From: Lucifuga dentata
Lineage: Eukaryota > Chordata > Actinopteri > Ophidiiformes > Bythitidae
Direction of reading: 5' to 3'
Assembly: GCA_014773175.1 (NCBI GenBank)
Contig: VXCM01002523.1
Span: 62,001-126,000, forward strand
DNA: 64,000 bases
The notes beneath the pieces were generated by a model. The model worked only from the letters and a program-made list of their open reading frames with translations. It made no database searches and was not told the origin of the DNA. Each line of letters starts with the position of its first letter. Within the stretch, counting starts at the first letter, position 1. The translations under genes and the position numbers were made by a program. This document shows positions 24,881 to 38,013 of the stretch, in pieces.

Positions 24881-25608
24881 GTTCCAGCGATCCATATAAA
24901 AAAAGAGTCCAAGTAGATCAGCAGCTGTTCCACTGAAGTGCTCTGAACTGCTCTAAAAAATATACTGTGGAGGTTTGGAGAGAAAGTTTGAAATGGTCGT
25001 CCCAGAGGTAAATGCATTGTTCAAACAAAACCAACTCCGAACTCAGAACAGAAAGGCTTTGAAGCTTCAGGCTTCAGGTGAAATATTTTAACTTGCTGAT
25101 TTTTTTAAAATTTTTTTAAAATTTTATTTTGTTATTATTATTATTATTATTATTTTTTTTTTTTTTGCAAATTCAGGCTGTGGGGGAGCATTTTAAATCA
25201 TTAACCAAAACCGTTTCAGATGGATATCAGCACTCTAAACATCAAACACAAAAGCATATTTTGGGGGCAGTTAACAGATGCTGATGATAATCTAATACTA
25301 TTCGTGTTTGCATGTTAATTTTCTGGAAAAATAGCAGTGGCATTGAGCATTGTGCGAGTTATCAAACCTGCCATCCTTACCAATGAACAAACATTTTATT
25401 TGTAGATGATGGAACATTGTGTTTCATTTTCATTTTACAGCATGAGATTAAAAAATCTGTGCGTAGAACACATGTAATTTAATTTCTAAAAATATGAATA
25501 CTGTGGTCATATAGCACATTGCACCCTTTCAGTCAAACACGGTGATGTCACTGATCTGTGTTCATATAGGCAGGGCTGCACATAAGCAGCATGCTCATAC
25601 ATGCACAT

Positions 25609-25645
<37 letters not shown>

Positions 25646-26014
25646 TTATGCGGTCTCTCTCTCTCTCAAAAGGAAAACAAAAGGAAAAACTTTTCCTTCT
25701 CTCTGTCTTTCTCTTTTCATCTTTGTTTCAGTCTCTGTCTCCGCTTTGATTCTACTGAAATTCATTGAATTTGCTTTGAAATATGAATGTTAGAAATTTA
25801 CGTGTGTCTGGGACCTCGCCACATTCACCCATCCTGAGCAGATTAATAGAGAGATACCTGGCTGCAGGTACGCTTGACTTCTACAGTACCTTTAGCCAGC
25901 GCACAGAACGTGTGTTTAACCGTCTTCATAACCTCAATCTACTGGTCTTCATTTTAATACTGGACTAAAAAAAAACAAAACAAAAAAACAAAAACAACGT
26001 GCACCTCTGCATGT
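24881..26014. other. intron with simple repeats
   Basis: Contains (TTA)n and T runs (25130-25166), a (GA)n tract (25614-25642) followed by a CT run, and A-rich sequence at 25968-25998. No gene seen. Confidence 0.55.
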
Positions 26015-26210
26015 AAAATAAGATAAAACTTTATTCATCCTGAAGGAAATTGCTGTGCAAAGGGTTGCCCAGTAGTACGGTGACAGAAGGTGCAATCCAA
26101 GCAATAAAAGCAAGTATCAAATGCCAAACGCAAATACAAAGTACAAAATTAAAACGACAAATACCAACTACAAAGCTATATGCAAAATACCAAACATACA
26201 ATGATGAGAT
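26015..26210 (-). mobile_element. 3' end of a retroelement
   Basis: AAAACTTTATTCATCCTGAA then GGAAATTGCTGTGC is the reverse complement of the common teleost retroelement tail ...GCAATTTCCTTC..GATGAATAAAGTTTT. Only the 3' fragment is recognisable. Confidence 0.5.
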
Positions 26211-26544
26211 AAGGTGACATATGACTCCATGCTCTTAAAAATGAACAGTTATATTTGCTGTCTTTGTGAAAACATATTAGTTTTGTTAGTAGTTTGTGTA
26301 GTTAACTGGTTATCGTTGAACGCAGGAAGATGATTGCCTGAAGCAGTAATGAGGGCACTCTGCATAGCAACTGTTGCTACTTGAAGAGGTTCACTGGCTT
26401 GGCAGCCTTTTTTACTCTAGCAGCATTACAGCACAAAAGCCCCAAAGCGTGAAAATACCATTTTAAGCTACATGCAAGTTGTCTCTTACTGTCAGTGGTC
26501 TGGAGGTGGAAGTCTAGTTTCTCTGCCACAGGTTAGACACAAGT

Positions 26545-27115
26545 TTAAAGGATCATACTGCTTATCGTGCATGTTTGAGCCCAATATATACAATCTGCAA
26601 ATATGGTGTGTTACTGATAACCGTTTCCCAAAATATACTACTTTAGCGGTAAATTTTTAAATTGTTTTTCCTACCTTCCAGTCTGCCTTTGACTTCAGTT
26701 CACTCCAGTACATTATAAAAACTCAACTTGTAGAGACTTGAAACATGAAAGAAACATGCTTGAGATACATAATCCATCACAGCGATGACTTAGTGTTTTT
26801 TTTTTTTTTTTTTTTTTTTTTTTGTCAAAATAACTTTATTTAACTGATCCAACACAGAGCTGCACGGAAAACAATGTACGTCTCCTCCAGGAAATATAGT
26901 CCTAGAAGAAGACTGTTTTTCACTGAGAAATTAAAATGGCTGTGCCTTCTACCGTCGTACGTAAGTGTTGGCAGGTAAAACATTGAATTTTAAGGTGGGT
27001 GCATCACCTGAACATTATTTTGAAAGATTAAGGGATTTGGAAAAAAAAAAAAAAAGCAGGAAAACTAACCTAGGGCTTTATGTTTTGGAAACTGTTTGCT
27101 GGTATGGTGCTTTAA
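26545..27115 (+). mobile_element. TTAA element copy 5 (subfamily A, + orientation)
   Basis: Begins TTAAAGGATCATACTGCTTA and ends TGGTATGGTGCTTTAA. A 28-base T tract (about 26796-26823) lies at the same internal place where other copies carry A or T runs. Confidence 0.85.
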
Positions 27116-28071
27116 AATTCTCTCTGAGGATGTTTGTTCACATCCTTGTCACGAGAGGCAAAGAACAAGACAAGCTGGCATCTTTATCATTACATCATTA
27201 CATTACTCACCATTTTGGGTCCATTACAGCCAAACATAAGTAGTATGCTATGCTTGGGATTCCCAAACATTTTTATGCTTAAAACCCCCCAAAGCTGCAT
27301 TTTTATTCAAGAACCGAGCTGTAACTTCATCTCCTTTTTATTATGTTCATCTTATAAATTTGTTGCATTTGCAAGAATCTCATTCCTGTCTAGTATTCAG
27401 TGTTGTAAACCTAACAGTCATTTGCTTGCTTTCTTTTTTTAGTCCAGTTCAGTTATTGTTCTTTTGTTACAGAGTGTGGAATATAAAAACCAAAATATCT
27501 GTGTAATGTAATACAACAGCCGTACAGTGTATACATTATACAGTATTATCTTTGTGAAGCTTTTAGTCTTCAGGGTTTATTTACAGCATCTGAGGTGGTG
27601 ATTCAAGTCTCTGGTCATTTTCGAGGTCATTTTAAATTATTTTTTTTTATGGTAAAGTGTACCTGCAGTAATATGCAGCTACAGATGATGATGCTTTTCA
27701 ATGAGCTGTGAGTAAATTCTGCTTATTTAGTAACATCTAGTGGCAAATGTGGGGAAAACTTCTCCTCCACAACCATGTGCCCATGTTCTCCATGAGTACT
27801 CCATTGAGTGTTATGTATTTCATTCATGTGTAATATGAAATATGGCAACAAGACATGGAACAAGGAGAATATTTCTGTTTATAAAATGTGACAATTAGAT
27901 GACATGAGGCTGGTTTGCATCAATACAGCAAAACCACAGCATTACAAACTGCTTTTCAGAGTCCAAAACTCTTTCCATATTTCATATTTTTCACTCATTT
28001 TTTGTTTTAAAGAAAAAAAGCAGGCTGTGATTAGCAAAAAAATAAATAAATAAATAAAAAAGTGTGCATGT
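27116..28071. other. intron, nothing recognised
   Basis: AT-rich unique sequence; short open frames only. Confidence 0.55.
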
Positions 28072-28080
28072 GTGTGTGTG

Positions 28081-28113
28081 TATACTGTATATATAAACTG
28101 TATATACAGTATA
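28081..28113. repeat. perfect 13-bp AT-rich hairpin
   Basis: TATACTGTATATA (28081-28093), 7-nt loop TAAACTG, TATATACAGTATA (28101-28113), preceded by a GT run. Confidence 0.85.
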
Positions 28114-28233
28114 TCTCAGCAGTCATGGATGGAAAATAGACTTCAATCACCGGTAAATATTAAAGACTGCATATTTAACATACATTTTATGAACAGTTAC
28201 AACATTCAATATTGTGTTAGTTTTTCCATATAC

Positions 28234-28702
28234 TTCAAGGACCATACCTGTGATTTTGCCTGTTTAAGCCCTATAAATTCTACCAGCATGCAAGTTGCAT
28301 TACTAATAATCAATTTCCAAAACATAAGACTGGACTTTAGTTTTCGTGTTTGTTTGCCAAATTCCCTTTCAAAATCAAATGTTCAGGTGATACACACCTT
28401 AAAATTCAATGTTTCACCTGCTAATACTTACTGTACATCTGAACAGTCTTTGTAACTTCTCTGTAAAAACCGTCTTCTCCTCAGACTATATTCCTGGCGG
28501 AAACATACATTGTCTTCTGTGCAGCTCCGTGTTGGATCGGTTACATGAATTTATTTTGATTAAAAAAAAAAAAAACAAAAACAAAACCTAATGAACACAG
28601 TGTTTGCTGTCATAGATTACATATCTCAAGCTTGTTTCAAGTTTGTACAAGTTGATTTTAATAGTGTTCTGGAATGAACTGAAACTGACAGTCTGGAAGG
28701 AG
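28234..28702 (-). mobile_element. TTAA element copy 6 (subfamily A, - orientation), truncated
   Basis: Begins TTCAAGGACCATACCTGTGA. The right-arm block TCAAATGTTCAGGTGATACAC comes first. It breaks off at CAGTCTGGAAGG, where a (GT)n microsatellite (28709-28739) starts, so the left terminus is lost. Confidence 0.8.
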
Positions 28703-28705
28703 TCT

Positions 28706-28740
<35 letters not shown>

Positions 28741-29729
28741 ATGGAGAAACCACTGAGAAAGCTATGACATACATATGTACCAGTTAAGGAGCTTTTGTAT
28801 GTCTGTTTTTGTTCAGTGTGAAGTAGCGTGAAACATGGACGGCATGTTCATGGCATGTGCATCGTTAGTGAAGCATAAAATAATGAAATAAATTACCTTA
28901 TCTTTCCTGGAAGCAGAGATAATGGGGTTTATAAATGAGCAGGTGAATAGATTCTTTTTCTGATATTTTAAAAATGTGGTTTGTCTTCATCATGGCAATA
29001 TGATGGCAAATTTTGAGAAAATTCCATTTTTGCTGGCAAGTTTATTCTGCATGCAGAGCATTAGGGACTCTGTTGGAAGAGGTTTCTGCTCCCTCACTGA
29101 AAACAACCATCACTTCGCTTTGCCTCATCCTCCTACTGACATGCTGAAATGCAGCATGCTGCTACTCAGGATAATATCATTAAGCACACACACACACTAG
29201 CTGTTCTAATGCAACTGCTGCAACATTTACATTTGCTAAAAAAGATTTATCAAATTGTATAATTGCTATATAGTTTTCAACTTCTTAAAGGGAAAAAAAA
29301 CACATTTTTAGATTTTTTTTTCACCCTTTATAAATATATAACTTTCCAAACTTCACAGCCGCAGTCACAGTGATTTAAAAATGATTCATTCCTGTGAGTC
29401 TGTGTTGTCAAACTTTGCTCTGGCTCAGGTGTGTGTGTGTTTGTGCGTGTGTCACCTCATTAAGTGTCCGTGCTGCAGCGTTGCCTGTCCAACCTGTGGT
29501 TCCCTCTTGGCTTGGCTCCCTACAGTGGGGCGGGGTGTGGGAGGGAACTTGTTTGCCGCAGTTGCTGTTGCAGCGATGGGGAAGCAATTCATTGCTGTCC
29601 CACAACACTGACAACGCTGGCGCTCACACACACACACAGGAGCACACACATACATACAGACACCGGCATAATGAGCAGCCGGTCTGAGTGGTGCCAGAGA
29701 GCAGGCAGCTGTTAAAAGAGAGCTCTTCC

Positions 29730-29784
<55 letters not shown>

Positions 29785-30485
29785 GTCTGTTACACAGGCA
29801 TGCAGGAGGAGAAGGAAAAGAGCAAGGAGGTAAGGCAAAACTCTTAAGGCCATTCATAATTTAGCGTGTTTAGAAATGATAGAAACTCTAGCCGCATGTG
29901 TGTGAGGGTGCGTACATGCACGTGCACGTTTACCGCCAGCTCGCCTTACAGCCTGAACTCTGTATCAGACAACTGCAGCAAACTCCCACTGCCTTCCTCT
30001 TTTTCCTCTTCACTTCTCCTCTTCTGCCGTCCTGCACTCACTCTCACTTCTTACCACAGAGAATTTCACTAAAGGGGCTGTATGAACTTTAAGCTGAGTC
30101 CTTCATAGAAATCATGGTGGTCGTTTGTTTTGCGGGCTGTAACTGTATTATGCTTCGTTGTGCAGAAACCAGGATGTTGTCATGCTCTGAACACACACAC
30201 AGACTAGTGGAGGGATGTACGTACGTTTTAGGAGGTGGATGATATATGGAAATGGAGTAGGTTCTGGTAACTTCTGGTAATTTCTGCATTCAACACTCAT
30301 ATTTTCTTTGATGGAGAGTTAATATATCTCATCCCATGCTGAAGTGAAGTCGTAAAAAAAACAAAATAATAATAATAATGATAATAAAAAAAAAATAGCC
30401 TGACTGTCAAAAACAAAGTTTTATACATAAGTTATGTTTGCATAGTAGCTGTCATTTATTTATGTATATCAGTGTTTTTAATCTC
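28703..30485. other. intron with dense CA/GT microsatellites
   Basis: (GT)n at 28709-28739, GT-rich at 29429-29452, CA-rich at 29625-29665 and a long (CA)n at 29731-29775. ACGTGCACGT-type palindromes near 29915. No coding signal; the overlapping open frames here are low-complexity translations. Confidence 0.6.
29731..29775. repeat. (CA)n microsatellite
   Basis: About 22 uninterrupted CA units. Confidence 0.95.
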
Positions 30486-30835
30486 TTAAAGGACAATACC
30501 TGCGATTTTGAGTCCGATATACTGTACACAAATATTGGCAACCTTGGTAAATAAAAGCAATATTTTTCCTCTTGATCTGCATTGATTTATGTAGGCCGAT
30601 TGAGAAAAATATTGTTTCATGATAAGAATTTATTTTTCCTTTGAGACTAATATTAAGTTTTAAGGCGGGAGTGTCACCTGAACATTTGATTTTGAAAAAT
30701 TAGGGGATTTGGCAAAATAACAGGAAAACTAAAATATGTTTTAGTGTTTTGGAAATGGTTTTTCAGTATCATAATGTGTATGCGAGTAGCATTTATTGGG
30801 CTTAAATGTTCAAAATTAGCGGTATGGTCTCTTAA
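30486..30835 (+). mobile_element. TTAA element copy 7 with a nested Tc1-type fragment
   Basis: Left end TTAAAGGACAATACCTGCGA and right end AGCGGTATGGTCTCTTAA. Between about 30518 and 30640 the left arm is replaced by TACTGTACACAAATATTGGC ... GATTGAGAAAAATATTGTTT, sequence shared with the Tc1-type element at 45911-46338. A Tc1-type MITE inserted here and was later deleted in part. Confidence 0.75.
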
Positions 30836-30842
30836 ACTGGGA

Positions 30843-31525
30843 TTAAGGGACCATACCCATTTTGCATGTTTGAGCCTAATATATTCAATTTTCATACATG
30901 TAATGTTACTGACAATCATTTCCCAAAGCATACTACTGGAATGGTGACTAAAGTGTTTTTATACCTTCCAGACCACCATTGGTTTCAGTTCATTCTGGTA
31001 CGCTATTAAAATCAACTTGTTGATACTTGAAACATTCTTGGGATAAGTAATCCATCATTGCCAACAAGACGTGTATTCAGGGTTTTTTTGAAGTTACGTA
31101 ATTTTAGCGTTTAAGTGCAATAAAAAGCATGGAATGAATGTATGTCTCCACTAGGGAATATGGTCCCAAAAGAAGACCTGCATTTATCGAAAAATTGAAA
31201 CGACCATGAATGACCACTTAATTTTACGTAACTTTACTTACTTTTATTACTTTACGTAATTTTACTTACAGGTGAAACCGATTTTTAAGGTGGGTGTATC
31301 GCTTGAATACTTGATTTTGAAAGATTAAGAGATTTTGCAAAATATNTTTTTAAGGTGGGTGTATCGCTTGAATACTTGATTTTGAAAGATTAAGAGATTT
31401 TGCAAAATATCAAGAAAGCTGAAATACAGTTTTATCCTCTGGGAAATGATTGTCAGTAACATTACATGTATGAAAATTGAATATATTAGGCTCAAACATG
31501 CAAAATGGATGGTATGGTCCTTTAA
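30843..31525 (+). mobile_element. TTAA element copy 8 (subfamily B, + orientation)
   Basis: TTAAGGGACCATACCCATTT at the left, ATGGATGGTATGGTCCTTTA-A at the right; subfamily B features are GCCTAATATATTCAATTTTC and CTTGTTGATACTTGAAACAT. It starts only 7 bp after copy 7. N at 31346 separates two 63-bp copies, an assembly artefact. Confidence 0.85.
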
Positions 31526-32856
31526 ATGATGGGCTGGATGCAGGTTGCAGAGCATCATAACTGTTTCAAGAATGAGTCATGTGAGCAAGGGGAATCCTTC
31601 AACATCACTGTGTATGATATTGATGAGCAGCATCCTTTGGGCAGATTTTACATCAAAAGTCTCTTCCACAAAACACCAAGGTAATTCATAAAAAAAAAAA
31701 AAAAAAAANAAAAAAAAAAAAAAAAAAAGTAACTACACAGCATCACGCTAAATAAACATAACAACTACCTCATTCATAAATCTTCTATCCTTCATAAACG
31801 CACCAGCGTCTCATTACTGATGTTGTTGTAAGGGCTGTAAAGTAAAAGCCGATGAGGACTGGTGTGTTAATGAGCTGCTTCATATGTAAGAGTCATGCTT
31901 TATGAATTTAACAATCAAATCAACAAAGGAAAGCCAAACAAAACAAAATATGAATATATAAAATATGCAGGGTTTCTGCTTCCTTACTATTTATTTTTTC
32001 CTAATGACAATAATTTCTATTTTTCTTTGTAAATGATCATTCATGTTGCTGTTATATGATTTATTGTTTAATATTAATACTGTCGTGTGATTTTCTGCTT
32101 TATCTCTGCAAATTAGTGGGGAGAGTTACAGAAAGCTGTGATACCGGGAGTCCTGACGCACCGGGGTGGGTGGTAATGTGTGTGTGTGTGTGTGTGTTGC
32201 ATGTGATAGAGACACAGCAGATGAAGCACGAAGAAAAGGCGGCGTGCAATTAGAATGCATGCAAGATCAGACCAAAATCCACCATTTAAATGGCCTCATT
32301 AATCAACCGAGTGGGTTTATTGATCAAATGTATTGATCACTCACATGTTTGGGGCGAACACAGTTTAAAACATCACTCAGATTTCATGCTGCTGAAATTT
32401 AACACCGTAATGAAACAGGTTTTAGTTTCTACTTGACAGTGTCTTTTATGAACAGCTTCCTGTTTATGAATGAGGGAACACGGCTGCGTGATGAGATCCG
32501 CCATTGTCGACACGCTAAATCTGGCTCTTTAAGAAATATCCCACATGTTTTAATTCATCAGGATGTATGACACGTATATGTATTATATGTGCACCTGAAC
32601 AGTCTTTTATTCTGCTCCTGCTCTCCTTGTTCAGTGTTTTATTCACATCGTTGGCTGCAGCGTTCAGGTTTTTTAGTTTTTTATTTTTTGGTCATTATGA
32701 TTGGTTAACATCCCCGTGCTTGTAATAAGGATCAGGTTTTATTTCACAGGGCAGCTGGAGCGTCTCATTTGTGTTCGGGAGCAATTTGCGGTAACGAGTG
32801 GAAAAGCATGTTGACTCTACTTGTTTTTGTTCCATGGCCTCCCTTTGTGAGAGCTG
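31526..32856. other. intron between element copies
   Basis: Contains an A tract with N (31690-31728), a GT run (32177-32197) and a conserved-looking part at about 32235-32520 with ATTAATCAACC and TTATTGATCAAATGTATTGA. No gene seen. Confidence 0.5.
32235..32520. other. possible conserved noncoding element
   Basis: Repeated TTGATCA and ATTAATCA cores, AATTAGAATGCATGCAAG and a unique composition next to a large simple repeat. Candidate enhancer only. Confidence 0.2.
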
Positions 32857-32920
32857 AGAGGGAGGGAGGGAGAGAGAGAGAGGAGAGACAGAGGAGGGAG
32901 AGAGAGACAGGGGAGGGAGG

Positions 32921-32972
<52 letters not shown>

Positions 32973-33506
32973 GGAGGGAGAGAGAGACGGGAGGGAGAGA
33001 GAGAGAGGCCTCTACCCCATTCATTCTTTTCTCTGACCCTCCCTCGCTCTCTCTCTCTCTCTCTCTCCNTCTCCCTTCTCTCTCTGTCTCCCTCTATCTC
33101 TCTCTCTCCCTCCTCTCTTGCTCTCTCCTATCTTTCTCCCTCTCTCTTTCTCTCTTTCTCTCCCCTCGCTTTCTCTCTCTCTCACTCTCTCCCCCCTCCC
33201 CCTCCCNTCTCTCCCTCCTCTCTCTCTGTCTCTCTCTCTCTCCCTCCTTTCTTGCTCTCTCTTCTCTTTCTCCCTCTCTGTCTCTCTCTCTCTTTCCTCT
33301 CTCTCTGTCTCTGTCTTTCTCTCTCTGTCCTTTCTCTCTTTCTCCACCTCTCCTTTCTGTCTCACTCTCTCTCTTCTCTGTTTCTCCCTCTTCCTTTCTC
33401 TCTGTTTCTCCCTCTATCTTTCTTCCTCTTTCTCTCACTCTCTCCTCTCTCTTTATCTCTCCCTCCCCTCTCTGTCCCTCTCTCTGCTCCCTCTGTTCCT
33501 CTCTCT

Positions 33507-33546
<40 letters not shown>
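32857..33546. repeat. 690-bp purine-to-pyrimidine switch tract
   Basis: About 150 bases of almost pure GA/GGGA (32857-33007) switch, after CCTCTACCCCATTCATTC, to about 520 bases of CT/CCCT/CTTT (33020-33546). N bases lie at 33069 and 33207. The two halves are roughly complementary, so one strand could fold on itself. The long open frames across it encode only Ser/Leu/Pro or Arg/Glu runs and are not genes. Confidence 0.95.
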
Positions 33547-33550
<4 letters not shown>

Positions 33551-34199
33551 TTTGGTGAGAATGCAGGTATTGTTCAGAGGGAAAGCCCCTGTGTTTTTGG
33601 ACTGGATCTGGGGGAATTTAAGAGGCAGAAACGTGAGAGGAAGAGAAAAGGCTTGAGAGTTCCCAGGTGAACGGAAGCAGAGACAGACTGGGTTTCTCAG
33701 TGTGTGTTACCGCTCCAATGATCCCTGTTTCATTTAGGATCTATGCTTTTCTTTTTGTTTTTTAAAGCAGAGTGTCATTATTTTGCAGGTACAGCAGTAT
33801 GCACAGTGAAAATGCGTGATTAAAATAACTTTTTTCTTCTAGTGTGTTGTTTTGTCACACAGCAGAAACATCACAGTGTATTTCCACACACACTCTCCGT
33901 CTACACACTAACATCGTTGGATGCAGCAGACACTAACCTGCTTTTTCGATTAATTAGTCAGCTCTCCACAAATTGCTTTCAGGTTTCTGTGTTTGCCAGC
34001 TTTAATGATGCAGCTTTAATGTTTGTTACGTTTGTTGTTACGTACAGCTATAAGTTTTCAGTGTCACTATATTATATGGCCATTAATTACTGTTTTAGTA
34101 GCATGAAATAATAAAAAAAAATGAAACAACCAACTGCAGATCCTCAATAGAACAAGAAAAACTGCCTCAGAAAACTTCAGTCTCACTGTGGTCACACAT
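33547..34199. other. intron, nothing recognised
   Basis: Unique AT-rich sequence; no splice-flanked open frame. Confidence 0.55.
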
Positions 34200-34792
34200 T
34201 TAAAGGACCTAACCAGCCATTTTGCATGTTTGAGCCTAATATATTCAATTTTCATACACATAAGGTTATTGACATGCATTTCCCAAAGGATAAAACCATA
34301 TTTCAGCTTTCCTGATATTTTGCAGAATCTCGTAATCTTTCAAAATCAAATATTCAAATGATACACCCACTTAAAAATCAATATTTCGTCTGCTAATAGT
34401 TACGCAGCCTTATGATATCACGGTCATTAAAATTTTTCAATAAACGCAGGTCTTCTTTTGGGACTATATTCCCCAGTGGAGACATACATTTACTCCACGC
34501 TTTTTATTGCGCTTAAACGTTAAAATTATGAAACTTCAAAAAAAAAAAACCCTGAATACACGTCTTGTTGGTGATGATGGATTACCTATCCCAAGAACGT
34601 TTCAAGTATCAACAAGTTGTTTTTAATATCGTACCAAAATGAACTGAAAGCAATGGTGGTCTGGAAGGTAGGAAAATTTTTTTAACTCACCGTTCCAGTA
34701 GTATGCTTTGGGAAATGACTGTCAGTAACCTTACGTGTATGAAAATTGAATATAGTAAGCTCAAACATGCAAATGGGTGTATGGTCCTTTAA
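34200..34792 (-). mobile_element. TTAA element copy 9 (subfamily B, - orientation)
   Basis: TTAAAGGACCTAACCAGCCA at the left; AAATGGGTGTATGGTCCTTT-AA at the right. It contains the subfamily B block CACGCTTTTTATTGCGCTTA. Confidence 0.85.
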
Positions 34793-37700
34793 TACAAGCT
34801 TGGTCTTCTGCACTTTCCGTAGTAGAGCAGTCGCACTATGTCACACAGAACTTACACTACTAACGTTCAATTAAAAATCTGACTGATTAAAAGATCCATT
34901 TTTTCCATCTTTGATCCATTTTTTTTTTTTTAATTTATGAATCTATACCTTAAATCATTTAACTTTGAATTGCAATTAAAAAAAAAACATTTTTTCTTCC
35001 TCCACCCTTAATTCGATACCGTGTGGCCCGATCTATCCCCTGAACGTGTGAAAGAAGGCAACGGCATCGCACGTTGAGACGCAGCAGAACGAGAGGTTGT
35101 GACAGTGTTTGTACTCCTCTTGATGGGACATATTTGTAATTGGATGATGGAGCTCGTGTGGGGGAAGAACTGTGTGTAAACATCATCCACCAACCACAGT
35201 GTGGCTTTAAGTTACAGCTCAGATCACACATGCTGTCTGTCACTGAGTCACACTGACGGTTTCATCAAAGAATCCATGAGGAATTTACACAGGGAAATCT
35301 AAAAACATGATTGAAACAACACTACTTCTAACATTGAATAAAGAAAAAATACATAAATAAAATGAAGCCTCTGAGCCGTGATGTAGCCTGACATCTAATA
35401 TGGGCTTTGGGTCTTTTTTATGCTCGTGTTTTATGTTCCTGCAGAAAAAAATAAATGACATTGGAATGAGATAGAATCCGTCACTGTAGGGTAAGCATTC
35501 GGCCTCATTCTCCAGCTCTCAGGACATAAGAGTCTGTTATGTCAGCGATGAGAATCTGTTGGTGTGTTAAAGTGCAGACAGAGAACCTGTATTGAAGTTG
35601 ATGGCCTTTAAAATGCAGATTGAGATGTGCTTTGGTTTTGTTCCCTTCAGAAAGAGCCCAGTTGGTGATTTCTCTAATGCGGCTTCATGTTTCTTAAGAT
35701 TAACCAACATACGGAAGGAATCTCACCACCTGCGATGTTGCTGTTTGCTACACACATGAATGACTGGAACGTTTTTCTTTTGTTTTTTTTAAATTATTAT
35801 TATTCAGTCATTTATTTATTTAAAAGGGACCATGCACAATACCAAACATAAATGCTGCCATTTGATGTATTGACCAGAGTTAGCTTACAGCTAATTTTAA
35901 TCTGCAATCCCTCGGCGAAAAGAAACAACAAAAAGAAACAGCAGATTTGTGGCTATCGTGGGTCACCAGGCCTCAAATATGAGCCGGTGCGAGCGTGTGA
36001 ACCTGTGTGTGTGCATGTGGAAGTTGTGTTTGTTTTTTTGGATTTAGCTTTTAATAATTTAATGACATGTCTGGAGAATCTATCTCCCTGATTAATTAAA
36101 TCTCATTGACCTCAGTCACTTTTTATTACAATGGGCTGTAATTGAGTTTTTAGTTACTGTTGTCTTCTTCTGTTCCACCTCAGTGTTACAGTTCCATCTA
36201 GTGGTTCAGTTCAGGCACCAATGGACGGCATCCTGTATACCTGCAGTGGTTTATCATATTGCACTTTACACATTCTTCTCATGTGTACTGTAGCTTTGTT
36301 ATGTAATTTCTGCTCTACTGCACGAGTCGTGATCCGGTGACTCCCAAACTTTTAATGATCTGATCCTCTCCAGCCTCCTGCAGGCTAAACACTAAGGACC
36401 ATTCACTAGAGAGAGGCTGAACTTTCTTCATGTTCAGATGTGGATTTGTGGATTCGGTTGTGCAGGCAGCACCTTCGGATATTTTCTTATTAGCTCAGCC
36501 AAGGCAGTTCAAAAAGTAATGGACTGAGTTTGATGTCGTTTTTGATAGATGGGGCTTGGTCAAGGATGATTTGATTAGATTTTGAGGCAGATTCAGGTCT
36601 TGATCCAGATCTAGATTCAGGGTTATTTCTTAAACATTATAAGATTGTATTTTTTTTTTTTTTTTTTTTTTTTTACATTTTGATCTATTTCTCAAACACT
36701 AAGACACCAATTTTGTTTGAAATAGTCAGGCATGTGTATCCTATAATGGACTATGAACAGGTATAATTTAGTCAAGATCTAGATACTCATCTGGATCTGA
36801 CAGATTATATGATATGATATATATGATCTGACAGAGGTTACATTTAAGTATTAACACTGCACATTAAGCAAATAAGGCTAAAAATATGCAACTGCTTTGC
36901 TCAGATTCAGCCATATAGAACATTTTTCAAATATTTTAAATATAGATCCACAATAAGATAACGTCTACAATACCACTGTACAATGAATTTGAATAATCAG
37001 TCTTTTTTACACATATGATTTCAAGGTAATGATAATGATGATAACAGTAATTTTGCAAGCAGTAAATCCTGCCTGCAATTTAATCTATATAATGAATTTG
37101 ATTTACCGTAAATGAGTTATATGATGCTGATTCAGCAGCACCCTCATGAGACCCAGACACAATGTCTTCATTTGGTATTTGTTTAGTTTGTTATTTTAAA
37201 TTTTTTTTTTTTTTTTTTTAGGCATGTCGTTTTTCTTACAGTACACTTCCATCTGATAGGAAATCCAGTCTGCTGTACAGTAACAAAAATAGTATTTAAC
37301 AAAAACTCAGTATGATAATACAGTTGTAGCTTAGAAAACAAAAGCCTCTCTCATTGTACAAAATGTCTTCAGTTGCGAGGACTTTTTAGAGTTTTGAGCT
37401 TTTAGAGCAGCCTATCTGCTTGCAGCATCTTCAGGTCACACACGCACAAACACGCGCACGCGCTGAGATATAACTTTACAGTACAAATTGCAGTTTTCCA
37501 GGCAGAGAGTCAGAAATAAAATCAGTGAGACTTAGTTCCAAATCAGCTGCAGGAGGTTGTGTGATATTTTTAAAAATATTATCCTACTGTGATTTTGTCA
37601 TTTTCACCTGGACTGCACATGTCAGCACTTCACCCCCGCCTCTCAACGCTTACCTGGGCATCGTGCCAGGTAAAGGTGTGTGTGAGCAGTATCCAACTTC

Positions 37701-38013
37701 CACACATACACACACACACACTGTCGTTGGTCTGTCAGAGGGCAGCTTGGGTAATATTGACCTGATTTACACCAGTGAGTGGGAGGATATGCTAAGATTT
37801 ACTATTACTTATTATTAAAAGGTTTATTATAAGTTATAATGTAGAAAAATATTTTGGGAATACTGTAACTGTCCCTTAATATCACTGTCCAGTTTTGGAC
37901 CCAAAAGCAGGACTCACAGATGGAAAATCACCAGCTCTGACATGAGAGACATGTCCAAAAGAAGCAGAGAAAAGCAGGTCATGAAAATGTGCTAGAAGAT
38001 GACACCATGACAA
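34793..38013. other. intron with few recognisable repeats
   Basis: T tracts at 34918-34931, 36651-36674 and 37200-37219; CA/CG-rich patch at 37438-37462; (CA)n at 37704-37720. Otherwise unique AT-rich sequence. Confidence 0.55.
35797..35915 (-). mobile_element. 3' fragment of a retroelement
   Basis: ATTTATTTATTTAAAAGGGA then CCATGCACAATACC is the reverse complement of a common teleost retroelement tail (...TGCATGGTCCCTTTTAAATAAAT). Short fragment only. Confidence 0.45.

Noticed and set aside
32769..33656. 295-codon open frame on + and long ones on - across the same region
   Set aside because: They translate pure GA/CT simple repeat into Ser/Leu/Pro or Arg/Glu runs and contain Ns; no start or splice context and no protein family.
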